A program made the translations under genes and the position numbers. Shown here in pieces: positions 16,157-24,750 of a DNA stretch of 64,000 bases. This stretch comes from CAMLJR01 sp964631955 (GTDB lineage: Bacteria; Pseudomonadota; Gammaproteobacteria; Pseudomonadales; CAMLJR01). Under the pieces are notes generated by a model. The model did no database searches. It saw only the letters and a list, made by a program, of their open reading frames with translations, and was not told the origin of the DNA. The stretch spans positions 124,001-188,000 of the forward strand of contig CAZWBA010000004.1 in assembly GCA_964631955.1 (NCBI GenBank), written 5' to 3'. Position 1 is the stretch's first letter, and every line of letters starts with the position of its first letter.

Positions 16157-16702
16157 TTACGCTCCCGGTGCAGCAGCATGGGGCTGCGCTGGTTGCGCAG
16201 AGCCGCCGCCTTCCAGCGTCGCTACCGCCAGCGAAATATCGCGAAAATCCGCTTGCGCACACGTGGTCATCACGCGCTTGAGCAAACGGTACGGAATTTT
16301 CTGATCGCCCATGATCGTCACGGCAAAACCGCGCTCTTTTTCTGCCGCGCTAATGTCAATTTTGCGCGATGCCCACACATCGAGTTCTTTTTGCAGCGGC
16401 GCGATAACGTCATCGCTGGCAGCCATTACCTCGGCCACACTCGCAACTTTCCGGCCTTCGATAATGATGTCGTCGGCATTGACCTTGATGAGTACGGTTT
16501 GCTCGGCGCGTTTTTGTGCAATTGAATCGGGCAGCTTGATCGTCTTATCGAGCTCTAACACTTCAACGTTGCCGGTGTTCATCATCAGGAAAAACAGCAG
16601 CATCGTGAAAATATCGATGATGGGCACCAGCGTCAGCTTCGCCGCAGCCTGCATGCGGCGATGATTGCGTGCCATGCGGCGCGCGCGCATCGACGATTTC
16701 AT
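16157..16702 (-). CDS. ExbD/TolR-family motor protein (Asp present)
   Basis: A 181-residue single-pass membrane protein. After a basic N-terminus the membrane helix KLTLVPIIDIFTMLLFFLMM carries the conserved aspartate (IID) that relays protons in ExbD/TolR/MotB-type stators. The periplasmic part is longer than in ExbD of the iron-uptake system, with a C-terminal segment EKERGFAVTIMGDQKIPYRL typical of the TolR fold. It overlaps the next exbD by four bases (ATGA) and its stop almost touches the AgmX-like start, so translation is coupled. Confidence 0.88.
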   Translation of the reverse strand: MKSSMRARRMARNHRRMQAAAKLTLVPIIDIFTMLLFFLMMNTGNVEVLELDKTIKLPDSIAQKRAEQTVLIKVNADDIIIEGRKVASVAEVMAASDDVIAPLQKELDVWASRKIDISAAEKERGFAVTIMGDQKIPYRLLKRVMTTCAQADFRDISLAVATLEGGGSAQPAQPHAAAPGA

Positions 16703-17256
16703 GGCAGCGCTCCCGCAGCGGCATCATTTATTGCCGGCGCATCGCCGAATGCAATATCGGGAAACAATTCGGCGTCGACCACACTCGTCACCAGCGTGGT
16801 TTTATACGAACGCACGGTATCCATCGCCGAGACGATGGTTTGATACGGCGTGTCGGGCTCGGACAAAATCGTGATGGTTTTCTTTTCAAGCGGGCCGCCC
16901 ATTTCGGCTGAGCGTTCGCGCAATTGACGCTTCAACTCCTGCAGCACGGCGGATAACGTCGCATAATCGTGCACGCCATTCGCCGTATCCGGAATTTTTT
17001 TCAGTGGTGTGCCGCGCGGATAATTGATATCGAAATGATCGGCACGAATCACCAGTTCGACCTCTTCATTTTGCGCATCGCTCGCGCCGTCGCCGCTACC
17101 GGCCGCGTTCGGCAATTTCAGATCGAGCACGGTGATATGCGAAAACACCACGCTGACGAGCAGAAACGGCACCAGCGCCACCAGCAGGCTGATGAACGGC
17201 GTCATGTCGAGATCGGCTGCTTCTTCCTGATGTGCGCGCACGCGACGCATAGCCAT
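16699..17256 (-). CDS. ExbD/TolR-family protein lacking the membrane aspartate
   Basis: A 185-residue single-pass protein whose helix begins DLDMTPFISLLVALVPFLLV. The family pattern is TPFIDVMLVLL; here the proton-relay Asp is Ser23 (AGC codon). The periplasmic region contains RSAEMGGPLEKKTITILSEPDTPYQTIVSAMDTVR, cut here into the TolR-like end (residues about 118-152). It should pair with the Asp-bearing ExbD encoded next, making an asymmetric stator. Gene order ExbB, this ExbD, second ExbD, AgmX-like. Confidence 0.87.
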   Translation of the reverse strand: MAMRRVRAHQEEAADLDMTPFISLLVALVPFLLVSVVFSHITVLDLKLPNAAGSGDGASDAQNEEVELVIRADHFDINYPRGTPLKKIPDTANGVHDYATLSAVLQELKRQLRERSAEMGGPLEKKTITILSEPDTPYQTIVSAMDTVRSYKTTLVTSVVDAELFPDIAFGDAPAINDAAAGALP

Positions 17257-17320
17257 AGTGATGATTCCGTACCGCGGTTCGTCGTTAAAAAATTATCGCT
17301 TCGTCGACCGGATCAGTCGA

Positions 17321-17983
17321 TCAATCGCCAGCGCGTGTCTGCTGCGCCAGCGCGCGCTTGTCGGCAAGAATGTTCAGACATTTCACACCGGCCATTTCGA
17401 GGCTGTCGATGATTTCCGTGGTCTTGGTTTGCAGCAGCTGATGGAACAGCAGCATGGGAATCGCGGCGCACAAACCGAATGCTGTCGCATTCATCGCCTC
17501 GGCGATACTGGCCGACAGCATCTGCGCCTTTTCAGCGGGGTTCACATTCGCCACTGCGGCGAACGCACTGATCAGACCGGAAATGGTGCCGAGCAGACCG
17601 AGCAGCATCGCGATATTCGCGAGCGTCGAAAGATACTGCGTGCGTTTTTCCAGACGCGGCAGCGCTTCCATGACCCCCTCCTCCATCGCATATTCGATAT
17701 CGTCGCGGCGTTGCGTATGCGCGAGCCGCGCAATACCCGAAGCCAGAATGCGTGCGACCGGCGCGCTCGATGAATTGGCAAAACTCAGCACACCCTTGTA
17801 ATCACCCTTCTGCACCATCGGCAGAATTTCATCGAACGCCTGGCGATTCGAGCTGCGCGCTGTCGTCAGAAAAAACCAGCGCTCGACCGTAATCGCAAGT
17901 CCGAACACGAGCACGATCGCGATCGGAAACATGAAGAAGCCGCCTTCCTGAAAAAAACGAACGGCAGTGTGAAGTGATTCCAT
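17321..17983 (-). CDS. ExbB/TolQ/MotA-family proton channel protein
   Basis: A 220-residue inner-membrane protein with three hydrophobic helices (about 17-37, 117-142, 160-182). The core ANIAMLLGLLGTISGLISAF and SIAEAMNATAFGLCAAIP is the MotA/TolQ/ExbB proton-channel signature. With the two ExbDs it would form a proton-driven motor. AGGG lies about nine bases before the ATG. A 265-bp gap separates it from the upstream gene of the cluster, so an internal promoter is possible; I see no clear one. Confidence 0.9.
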   Translation of the reverse strand: MESLHTAVRFFQEGGFFMFPIAIVLVFGLAITVERWFFLTTARSSNRQAFDEILPMVQKGDYKGVLSFANSSSAPVARILASGIARLAHTQRRDDIEYAMEEGVMEALPRLEKRTQYLSTLANIAMLLGLLGTISGLISAFAAVANVNPAEKAQMLSASIAEAMNATAFGLCAAIPMLLFHQLLQTKTTEIIDSLEMAGVKCLNILADKRALAQQTRAGD

Positions 17984-18248
17984 GATGATGCCCTACGATG
18001 ACGAGTCCTGAGGATTGAACAGCAGGTTGAACTGCCCGGCTTGTTGTCGGATGACCTGATGCCCTGATCTGATTAATGTCCTGCTCTGAACAGTTCAAGC
18101 AATTGCACGATCAACTATAGCGGCTTTTTGTTTTTGTTCACGGGAAAGCGGCATTCACGCGATACGCGCTATAAAAACTGAGAACTGGTTTTTAGTCAGC
18201 ACTTTCCATTTCTCTTTTCCATTCGAGCCAGTGAGCGCGAGCTGGCCG

Positions 18249-18533
18249 CTACTCACTCGCTCCAGCGCTGCGGAATTTCAATTCGCGATTGAATTCGGCG
18301 CGATCGATCGGGGCGAATACATCGTCGAGCACCGGCTTCGCCGGCTGCGCCAATCTGTCGGCATTACCCGGTGGCTGCCACGGCACGATATAGAGCACTT
18401 TGGGCTGCTCCTGATTACCCGTGATCGTGCTATGCAACGTCACCGTCGCTTCGTCGGATTTTTTTTCAGCCGGCGCTGCCAGCGCCGATGCACTCGCCGT
18501 TATCGATAGCAAGAGGATTGCCGTAAACCGCAT
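18249..18533 (-). CDS. small secreted protein of the Exb/TPR cluster
   Basis: A 94-residue protein with a cleavable signal peptide (MRFTAILLLSITASASALAA). The mature part has the distinctive stretch TITGNQEQPKVLYIVPWQPP and ends with DRAEFNRELKFRSAG. I chose the ATG at 18533 because AGGAG lies eight bases upstream and the signal peptide starts there. I cannot name the family. Position between the TPR genes and ExbB suggests a periplasmic part of the same machine. Confidence 0.7.
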   Translation of the reverse strand: MRFTAILLLSITASASALAAPAEKKSDEATVTLHSTITGNQEQPKVLYIVPWQPPGNADRLAQPAKPVLDDVFAPIDRAEFNRELKFRSAGASE

Positions 18534-18573
18534 CGTAAATCTCCTATCTCGTCTCCGGGCAACGTCGTGCACG

Positions 18574-19167
18574 CTACGGCACCGTCCTGAGGCGTCGCTG
18601 CAAATCGGCCACCCAGGCGCGCACAGGGCCTTTTTCATCGCCGGTCAATTCGATATAGCGCTGATACTCCGCCAGCGCCTGCGGCAATTTGCCCATATAC
18701 AGATCGTAGAGAATGCCGAGATTCAAATGTGAATCGGCATAATCGGGCGCCTGCTCGATCACCTGCAAATAAATCGTTTCGGCTTCTGTGAAGCGCGATT
18801 GCTCGCGCAGCCAGACACCGTATTGATTGTGAGCGGCGAAATTACCGGGATTAACCGTAATTGCACGTTTGAATTCTGCCTCGGCCAGCTGCGGACGTTT
18901 TGTCTGCGCATACAGCAATGCAAGATTGAGATACGGACCCGATAATTGCGGATATTTTTCCACGAGCTGCTTCAGTTGCTGCTCGGCCTGATCCCAATTC
19001 TGTTCGCGTTGCGCCGCCACTGCGCTATCGAACAAGGATTGCGCAGCGGCGGGAATTTCAGCACCGGCCGAAGCCGTTTGCGATTTAGTCGGCGTGAACT
19101 GACAACCGGCGAGCACTGCAATCAGCGAGCAGCCGGCAAGCCGTTGCATGCGCTTAACGAATTTCAT
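18574..19167 (-). CDS. TPR lipoprotein (GltE-like)
   Basis: A 197-residue lipoprotein (lipobox LAGC, Cys about 22) made of tetratricopeptide repeats, such as QLKQLVEKYPQLSGPYLNLA, EAEFKRAITVNPGNFAAHNQ and QVIEQAPDYADSHLNLGILY. Size and layout match the small TPR lipoprotein GltE/AglT of the myxobacterial Agl-Glt complex, but TPR proteins are common and this match is by context. The gene overlaps the upstream large TPR gene by 14 bases, which points to one transcript. Confidence 0.78.
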   Translation of the reverse strand: MKFVKRMQRLAGCSLIAVLAGCQFTPTKSQTASAGAEIPAAAQSLFDSAVAAQREQNWDQAEQQLKQLVEKYPQLSGPYLNLALLYAQTKRPQLAEAEFKRAITVNPGNFAAHNQYGVWLREQSRFTEAETIYLQVIEQAPDYADSHLNLGILYDLYMGKLPQALAEYQRYIELTGDEKGPVRAWVADLQRRLRTVP

Positions 19168-22096
19168 CGCTCACCGCCATTTTGATTTCCGGTTTTTTAT
19201 ATCGCGCAGGCATTAATTTTTCGAGCGCAGCAAAACTCTTCTGCACCCACTCGTCGCTGACACCCTCCCAGCGGCGCTGCGCATTACCCTCATGCACTTC
19301 GATCGCCTTTTCGATAAAGGGATCGGATTGCTCTTCGAGCAATACGTCGTATTGCTCTCTGGCGAGCGCATCGAGATCCTGCGGGCGCTCGGATTTCAGC
19401 AGATCGTCGCTCAGCGTCGCGTAAATATCGCCGATGCGATAGCGCGCCTTGGTTGCAAATTGCTGGATGCCGTAATCCTCACAGCGTTTGTACGCGGCGA
19501 GTGCGGTATCGAGTGCCGCCCTTTTACGCTTCAAACTTTCCTTGAGCGGCAACGTCAATTTCACGGCGGCAAAACTGCGATAGGTATCCTCGGCAAGTTC
19601 ATCCTGCGCCTGCGCTGCAAGAAAACGCGTGCGATCGCTGCGCACACTGCCCGCGGTCGCATCGGCCTCGACAATCTGCTGCAGCATCTGCTTGCGCGCA
19701 TCGCTCGCGCCAGTCTGTTTATACAGCTCGGTCAGCTGATAGCGCGCTTCCATCGCCAGCCCCAAAGGCTGCGGATAGGTTTGTACATATTCGCGATAGC
19801 GCTCTGCGGCCAGATTTCGGTTTTCAACAACGGCGCGATCGTCGCCTTTCTGATAAAGCTCGGCTGCGGCATACAACGCTTCGCGTCTCACCGCGGGGTC
19901 CTTGTCTTCATGCGCAACACGCGTGAGCTCCGCTGCCGCGGCAGTCGGCTGCCCGCTCTGCTGATAGGCAAGCGCGAGTTTCGCTGCCACTCCCGCGCTC
20001 AATGCATCGCCGGGAAAGCGCGTGCGCAAATCGGAGAGCGTGCTGATCGCGCTCTGCCACTGCGCGCTTTCCATGAATTGCGTTGCAGCATCGTATTGCG
20101 CATTCACACGAATACTGGAATTCGGCGCCACTTCGGCCACACGCAGAAACTCCTGCGCCGCAGCGAGCTTGTCACCACTCGCCAACTTACTTTCGCCCTG
20201 TTTATAAACCGACGCAGCCAGACTTTCTTCGGTAGCGCGGCGCTGCGCATCGTCACCCGGCATCACGCTGAGCGCCGAGCGATAACCCTGCTCCGCCGCC
20301 GCGAAATTCTGCCGGGAAAATTCACCGTGACCGACGATCAGCGCGGCACTGCGCAACAACCGCGTTTCCGCGCGCGGCTGCCACTGCAACACTACCGTTG
20401 CCGCTGCGACCGCTGCGGAATAATCCTTGCGTTCGAATAATTCATCGGCAGCGTGGGCCTGCACAACGACCGCGCGTTTATCCTGCGGATACTGTTTGGC
20501 GAAACGCAATTCGCTATCGATCTTGAGTTGCTGCCAATTATCTTTTTGCTGCGTATCGACCCGCTTGATGTGCTCTTCATAGGCGATCAGCGCCGAATAG
20601 CCTGCATCGGCGCCGCGCTCATTATTCGCGTACTGATAGGCCGCCTGCTCATACGCTTCGATAGCAGCGGGATAATCTTCCGCTTCGAAACGGCTTTCGG
20701 CGAGCAGGAACACAATGCGGCCCACCTGCGGATCCTGCGGGAAGGTATCGATATATTCGCGATAATAGTTGCCGGCCAAACGATACGCCTGCTGCGCCGC
20801 GGATTTTTTCTCGGTCTCGGTGGCTTTGGCGAAGTCGGTATTCGCCGCCGCTGTTTCGCCGGCTTTTTTCGTATCGGCTTCAGTTGTTTTTGAATTTGTC
20901 GCGGCCGGCGATTTCCCGATCAGCGCTTTAATACGCTGCGCATCGGCATGATGATATTGTGCAAGCTCGCCCAGATAAGCTTTCAGATTTTCGCGCAAGG
21001 TATTGCGCGATGATTCATTCGCCTGCGCCCAGTACGCGCCGTGAATACCGTAGCGCCTGATGAATTCACCTTTCTCGCTCAGCACTTCCGAAGGAAAATT
21101 GCCTTCGTCGTACGCTGCAATGACGAGCACATACATCGATGGCGCATCGGTCGACAGCGGATGCGAATCGGCAAATGCGCGATAGGTATCGGCGGCATCG
21201 CGATAACGTTTCTGCTGCAGATACAATTGCCCAAGCTGACGATACAGTTCGGCGTTGTAGTGACGCTCGCCCTGTTTCGCGTAAAACTCCGTGATCGTTT
21301 GCGGACCTTTGTCATACGAGAAAATCAAACTCATCACGCGCAGCGCATCGCTGACCAGTTCGCGCTGCGCACGCGCCAGCTCATCGAGCGATTTATTTTC
21401 CGGCCATAATAAATCGAGCGCACCCGTGAACGAGGCCAGCGCCGGCTCATAGCTTGCGCGCTTGAATTGCGCCCAGCCCTGCATATACAGCGCATTCTGG
21501 TAATAGCTGGAATCGCGGCCCTTCTTGACCACTTCGCCATACGCCGCTTCGGCTTGTTCGTAACTGGAACGTGCAAATAACAGCTCGCCGCGGCGGAATT
21601 GCGCTTCGATGTAGTACTCGGAATTCGGATAATCGCGCACGAGCTGTTGCAGCGCAGCGAGCGATTCATCGCTGCGACCGTCGAGATCGCAGGCTTTCGA
21701 TAATTGATAGAGCAGACGATCGTTGTCGGCGCGATGCGGATGCGCGGCGAGCAATTCGCGATACGATCTGATCGTGTCGTCGAAATAATGCGTCTGCTGC
21801 CTGCCCGCGAGCTGTTGCTGCTCGCTGCTCATCATCTGCAGATCGGCGAGCCGCTGCGTGACCTGAATGCGCAGCTCGGGATCGCTGGTGTTTTTCAATA
21901 CATCGCGATAATTATCGGCAACCTGTTGCAAGCCAATCTGTTTTAACGGTTGATTACGCTCGGGCAATTTCGCGGTTTTAAGCGACGCCAGTGTCGGTTC
22001 GGCATCTTTGTCTTTGTTATCGAATAACGAACAGCCATTTAAAAAAACCGTTAGCAAAACGCTTGAAAAAATCCACTTACGGCTGTGACGCTTCAT
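19154..22096 (-). CDS. large TPR lipoprotein (GltD-like)
   Basis: A 980-residue lipoprotein (lipobox LNGC, Cys22) built almost wholly of degenerate tetratricopeptide repeats, for example LLYQLSKACDLDGRSDESLA, YIEAQFRRGELLFARSSYEQ, YYREYIDTFPQDPQVGRIVF and LREAL-type helices toward the end. A Lys/Ala/Thr-rich linker lies near residues 395-425. The long periplasmic TPR array suggests a scaffold, as proposed for GltD/AgmU in gliding complexes. It overlaps the preceding gene by four bases (ATGA). No enzymatic motif seen. Confidence 0.78.
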   Translation of the reverse strand: MKRHSRKWIFSSVLLTVFLNGCSLFDNKDKDAEPTLASLKTAKLPERNQPLKQIGLQQVADNYRDVLKNTSDPELRIQVTQRLADLQMMSSEQQQLAGRQQTHYFDDTIRSYRELLAAHPHRADNDRLLYQLSKACDLDGRSDESLAALQQLVRDYPNSEYYIEAQFRRGELLFARSSYEQAEAAYGEVVKKGRDSSYYQNALYMQGWAQFKRASYEPALASFTGALDLLWPENKSLDELARAQRELVSDALRVMSLIFSYDKGPQTITEFYAKQGERHYNAELYRQLGQLYLQQKRYRDAADTYRAFADSHPLSTDAPSMYVLVIAAYDEGNFPSEVLSEKGEFIRRYGIHGAYWAQANESSRNTLRENLKAYLGELAQYHHADAQRIKALIGKSPAATNSKTTEADTKKAGETAAANTDFAKATETEKKSAAQQAYRLAGNYYREYIDTFPQDPQVGRIVFLLAESRFEAEDYPAAIEAYEQAAYQYANNERGADAGYSALIAYEEHIKRVDTQQKDNWQQLKIDSELRFAKQYPQDKRAVVVQAHAADELFERKDYSAAVAAATVVLQWQPRAETRLLRSAALIVGHGEFSRQNFAAAEQGYRSALSVMPGDDAQRRATEESLAASVYKQGESKLASGDKLAAAQEFLRVAEVAPNSSIRVNAQYDAATQFMESAQWQSAISTLSDLRTRFPGDALSAGVAAKLALAYQQSGQPTAAAAELTRVAHEDKDPAVRREALYAAAELYQKGDDRAVVENRNLAAERYREYVQTYPQPLGLAMEARYQLTELYKQTGASDARKQMLQQIVEADATAGSVRSDRTRFLAAQAQDELAEDTYRSFAAVKLTLPLKESLKRKRAALDTALAAYKRCEDYGIQQFATKARYRIGDIYATLSDDLLKSERPQDLDALAREQYDVLLEEQSDPFIEKAIEVHEGNAQRRWEGVSDEWVQKSFAALEKLMPARYKKPEIKMAVSDEIR

Positions 22097-23943
22097 TGCA
22101 GCGCCTCCGTCGTTCCCTTATCGAACAGACGGGCTTTTTCCAGCTTGGCGCGGCTCAGATATGCGACGAGACGTTCGCGCTGCAGGTTCAATTCCTCGAC
22201 GGCGCGCGCGCGCAGCACATTGTCGCCTCGCGTTTGTGCGTCATGAATATTCGCGAGCACTGCCTGCAACCGCGTGTCGAGCGTGCGAATGCGTGTGCCC
22301 TGCTCGGGTGCGCTGGCCCGCACGACAAGATTACCCAGCACCGCTTTATCGAGTTGCGCTCTGGCGAGCTGCGTATCGAGTTCGCGCATGTCCTTCGTCA
22401 GTTTCCAGCGACGATCGGAATATTTCTCCTGCAAATCCCAGGACAATAATCCGCGATAGTGCTGATATTTCTGTTCGGCTTCGCCGACATCCTGCCCTGC
22501 TTTTTTCAGGGCTTCGATATTGCGGCGAACGCGTTCCAGACGCTTCGACACGGCCACATCCTTTCCATCCATGAGCAGCGAGCCATCGCGCGCCTGATCG
22601 GCTTGCTGCAATTGCGCTGCGATCGCATCGCGCTGCTGCTGCAACGTATCGAGGCGAGCATTCAGTATTTGATCCGGGCGCGTTTTCAACACAGTTTGCC
22701 GACGCTGATATTGCAGTGCCTGCGCAGCATCGAGCGCGCCCAGACGATCGCGCCAGTCACCGAGGTGCTGTTCAAGCACCCCCAGATCGCGCATGTCTTT
22801 CAGCACTTCCTGAATGACATCGAGTGCGAGCAGATGTTCGAGATAGGGCAATTGCGGTGCGACGGGCAGTTCCTCATGGCGCGAAAGCCACGCCTCTTTC
22901 GCGGTGGGATCGAGCCATAGATTCAGCAGCGATGTCGCTCTCAACGTTTTCGTCGCTTCGTCGATACGCGCGATTTCCTGAATATAGAGCTGCTCGGCGC
23001 GTTCGTATTCTTCCAGCGCCTGCGCGTGCGCACCGAGTTTTTCATACGCATAGGGCACCGCGAGCAGACCTTCCTGCACGGCGGGCGATAACAGCGAGCG
23101 CTGATTCAATTCCTGCCACGGTTGCAGCGCGAGTTCGAATTGATCGGCCTGAGACGCCGCCCAGCCGTAACCGAGCAGGGCTTTATCGGCGAACGGACTA
23201 TGGAGACGCACCTGACGAAAGGCATCGATTGCGGGCTGCGCCTGTTGCGCCCCGAGATAGGTATAACCCTGCGCCGTGAAAGCGCGATCGCGCAGCGCTT
23301 TATGTTCTTCCTTTTCCAATGGCAACGCTGCCAGTTGTGCGAATGAATCCGACGCCGCCTGCGCTTCGCCGCGCTGCGATTGCAATACACCGCGGTTGAA
23401 CAGCAAATAAGGCAGCCACGGATTTAAATCGTCGTCATCAAGGTGCGCGGGTAATTGCGCACCGGTGAGATCGCCATTGCGCAATGCAATATTCGCGCGC
23501 AGATAATCGCGCTCCTGCGCCAGCTCCGCAGGCAATTCGCGACCGCCGCGATCGAGCATCGCCAGCGCGGCATCGTTTTCGCCGCGCTCGTAATAACTTT
23601 TGCCGAGATAAAACCACGCGCGATCGCGAACCGCTGCTTGCGGATGCTGCGCCAATAATTCTTCGAAAATACCACGCGCCTGTGTATTCATGCCGTACGA
23701 AAGGCTGATGCCGCCGCGCAGCAGACGCGCGAACTCGGCGTGATGCGGCATATCCTGATTCTGTTCGCCGAGCATCAGCTCGGTCAGCGCATCGAAATAA
23801 TTGTCCTGAAAGAAATCGTAGAGCACGACGCCGTAACGCAAATCCTGCACGCTCGTCATCGGATCGTCGGCAGCATTGGCAGCAGGCAGCGCAAGACAAC
23901 AACCGAGGCCAGCGATGGCGAACAGTTTGCGCGTCCGTTTCAC
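22093..23943 (-). CDS. periplasmic TPR/coiled-coil protein of the Exb cluster
   Basis: A 616-residue protein with a signal peptide (VKRTRKLFAIAGLGCCLAL then PAANA). TPR-like helices fill the first half, such as FYLGKSYYERGENDAALAML and AFTAQGYTYLGAQQAQPAID, and the second half is charged helix, likely coiled coil, with LDTLQQQRDAIAAQLQQADQ. I place the start at the GTG at 23943 because AGAGG lies seven bases upstream and the signal peptide begins there; an upstream GTG at 23991 is the alternative. Family not recognised. ATGA overlap with the next TPR gene. Confidence 0.7.
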   Translation of the reverse strand: MKRTRKLFAIAGLGCCLALPAANAADDPMTSVQDLRYGVVLYDFFQDNYFDALTELMLGEQNQDMPHHAEFARLLRGGISLSYGMNTQARGIFEELLAQHPQAAVRDRAWFYLGKSYYERGENDAALAMLDRGGRELPAELAQERDYLRANIALRNGDLTGAQLPAHLDDDDLNPWLPYLLFNRGVLQSQRGEAQAASDSFAQLAALPLEKEEHKALRDRAFTAQGYTYLGAQQAQPAIDAFRQVRLHSPFADKALLGYGWAASQADQFELALQPWQELNQRSLLSPAVQEGLLAVPYAYEKLGAHAQALEEYERAEQLYIQEIARIDEATKTLRATSLLNLWLDPTAKEAWLSRHEELPVAPQLPYLEHLLALDVIQEVLKDMRDLGVLEQHLGDWRDRLGALDAAQALQYQRRQTVLKTRPDQILNARLDTLQQQRDAIAAQLQQADQARDGSLLMDGKDVAVSKRLERVRRNIEALKKAGQDVGEAEQKYQHYRGLLSWDLQEKYSDRRWKLTKDMRELDTQLARAQLDKAVLGNLVVRASAPEQGTRIRTLDTRLQAVLANIHDAQTRGDNVLRARAVEELNLQRERLVAYLSRAKLEKARLFDKGTTEALQ

Positions 23944-24000
23944 AAGCGTGCCTCTGACCACATCATCGATACGCACATCATCGTTAATCACGACGTCGCC

Positions 24001-24615
24001 TTACTGCCATTCTTTGATTTGAAATTCCGGTTCGTAATTCGACATGGCGTCGACAATTTTCAATTCGAGATATTTGGTCTGATCGCCTTTCTCGAAGGTG
24101 TAACTGGCACCGCGACGATAATCGCGATCATGCGGGCCACGCCCCGTCAATACCGCAACGATTTCGTGTTTGCCGCCTTTTACATTACCGACATACAAAC
24201 GCTGGACGCCGCCACGACGCAGCGCATCGACCTGTTTCGGTGTGTACAGATAATTGGCGACGACCTTGTCATCGAGTTTGATTTGCACGGCATCGAGCGA
24301 GAAAAACTCGCCCGCATCGAGCGACACGAACACGGCAACCTGGGTATTGGCGGGAAACAATAATTCTTCTTCGAGACTGAACAGATCGCGATTGAGTTCG
24401 AGCGCCTGTTTCTTGATGTCCTGCGCCTGTTCGCTGAGCGCGCGCTGCGCAGAAGCGGTCGCCTCTCTGGCGGGAGCTGCCTGTTCTTTGGTGACTTGTT
24501 CTTTGGTCACTTGTTCTTTTGTCTGAGCCGACGCGGCACCACTCCATGCGCAAACAATTGCCAACGCCAACGTTGCGATCGCGCGACCGCAACGATTCCA
24601 TGAACTCAGCATCAT
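24001..24615 (-). CDS. secreted protein at the head of the Exb/TPR cluster
   Basis: A 204-residue protein with signal peptide (ATLALAIVCAWSGAASA), a run of three TKEQ units (residues about 32-45), a charged helical segment and a beta-rich C-terminal half that includes LYVGNVKGGKHEIVAVLTG. I do not recognise a family. AGGAG precedes two adjacent ATGs (24615 and 24612); the second has the better spacing. It is the first gene of the minus-strand run and its upstream 135 bp should hold the cluster's promoter. Confidence 0.68.
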   Translation of the reverse strand: MMLSSWNRCGRAIATLALAIVCAWSGAASAQTKEQVTKEQVTKEQAAPAREATASAQRALSEQAQDIKKQALELNRDLFSLEEELLFPANTQVAVFVSLDAGEFFSLDAVQIKLDDKVVANYLYTPKQVDALRRGGVQRLYVGNVKGGKHEIVAVLTGRGPHDRDYRRGASYTFEKGDQTKYLELKIVDAMSNYEPEFQIKEWQ

Positions 24616-24750
24616 TACACTCCTAGCGCATAAAACCTTCGCAGCAGCGAACCGGGAAGGCGAAAGAAAAATTATCGTCTGGAAGAATAGCTGAACGAGA
24701 GCCGATGGCGAATCGGCAAATGTGATGCGATCGACAGCGATCTTTATCGA

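Noticed and set aside
15069..17983. TonB-ExbB-ExbD for iron uptake, or Tol-Pal
   Set aside because: No TonB-dependent receptor, tolA, tolB or pal nearby; the C-terminal domain matches the AgmX/PglI type, and TPR partners are present.
19292..20440. 382-residue plus-strand frame opposite the large TPR gene
   Set aside because: Antisense to clear TPR coding sequence; no recognisable domain.
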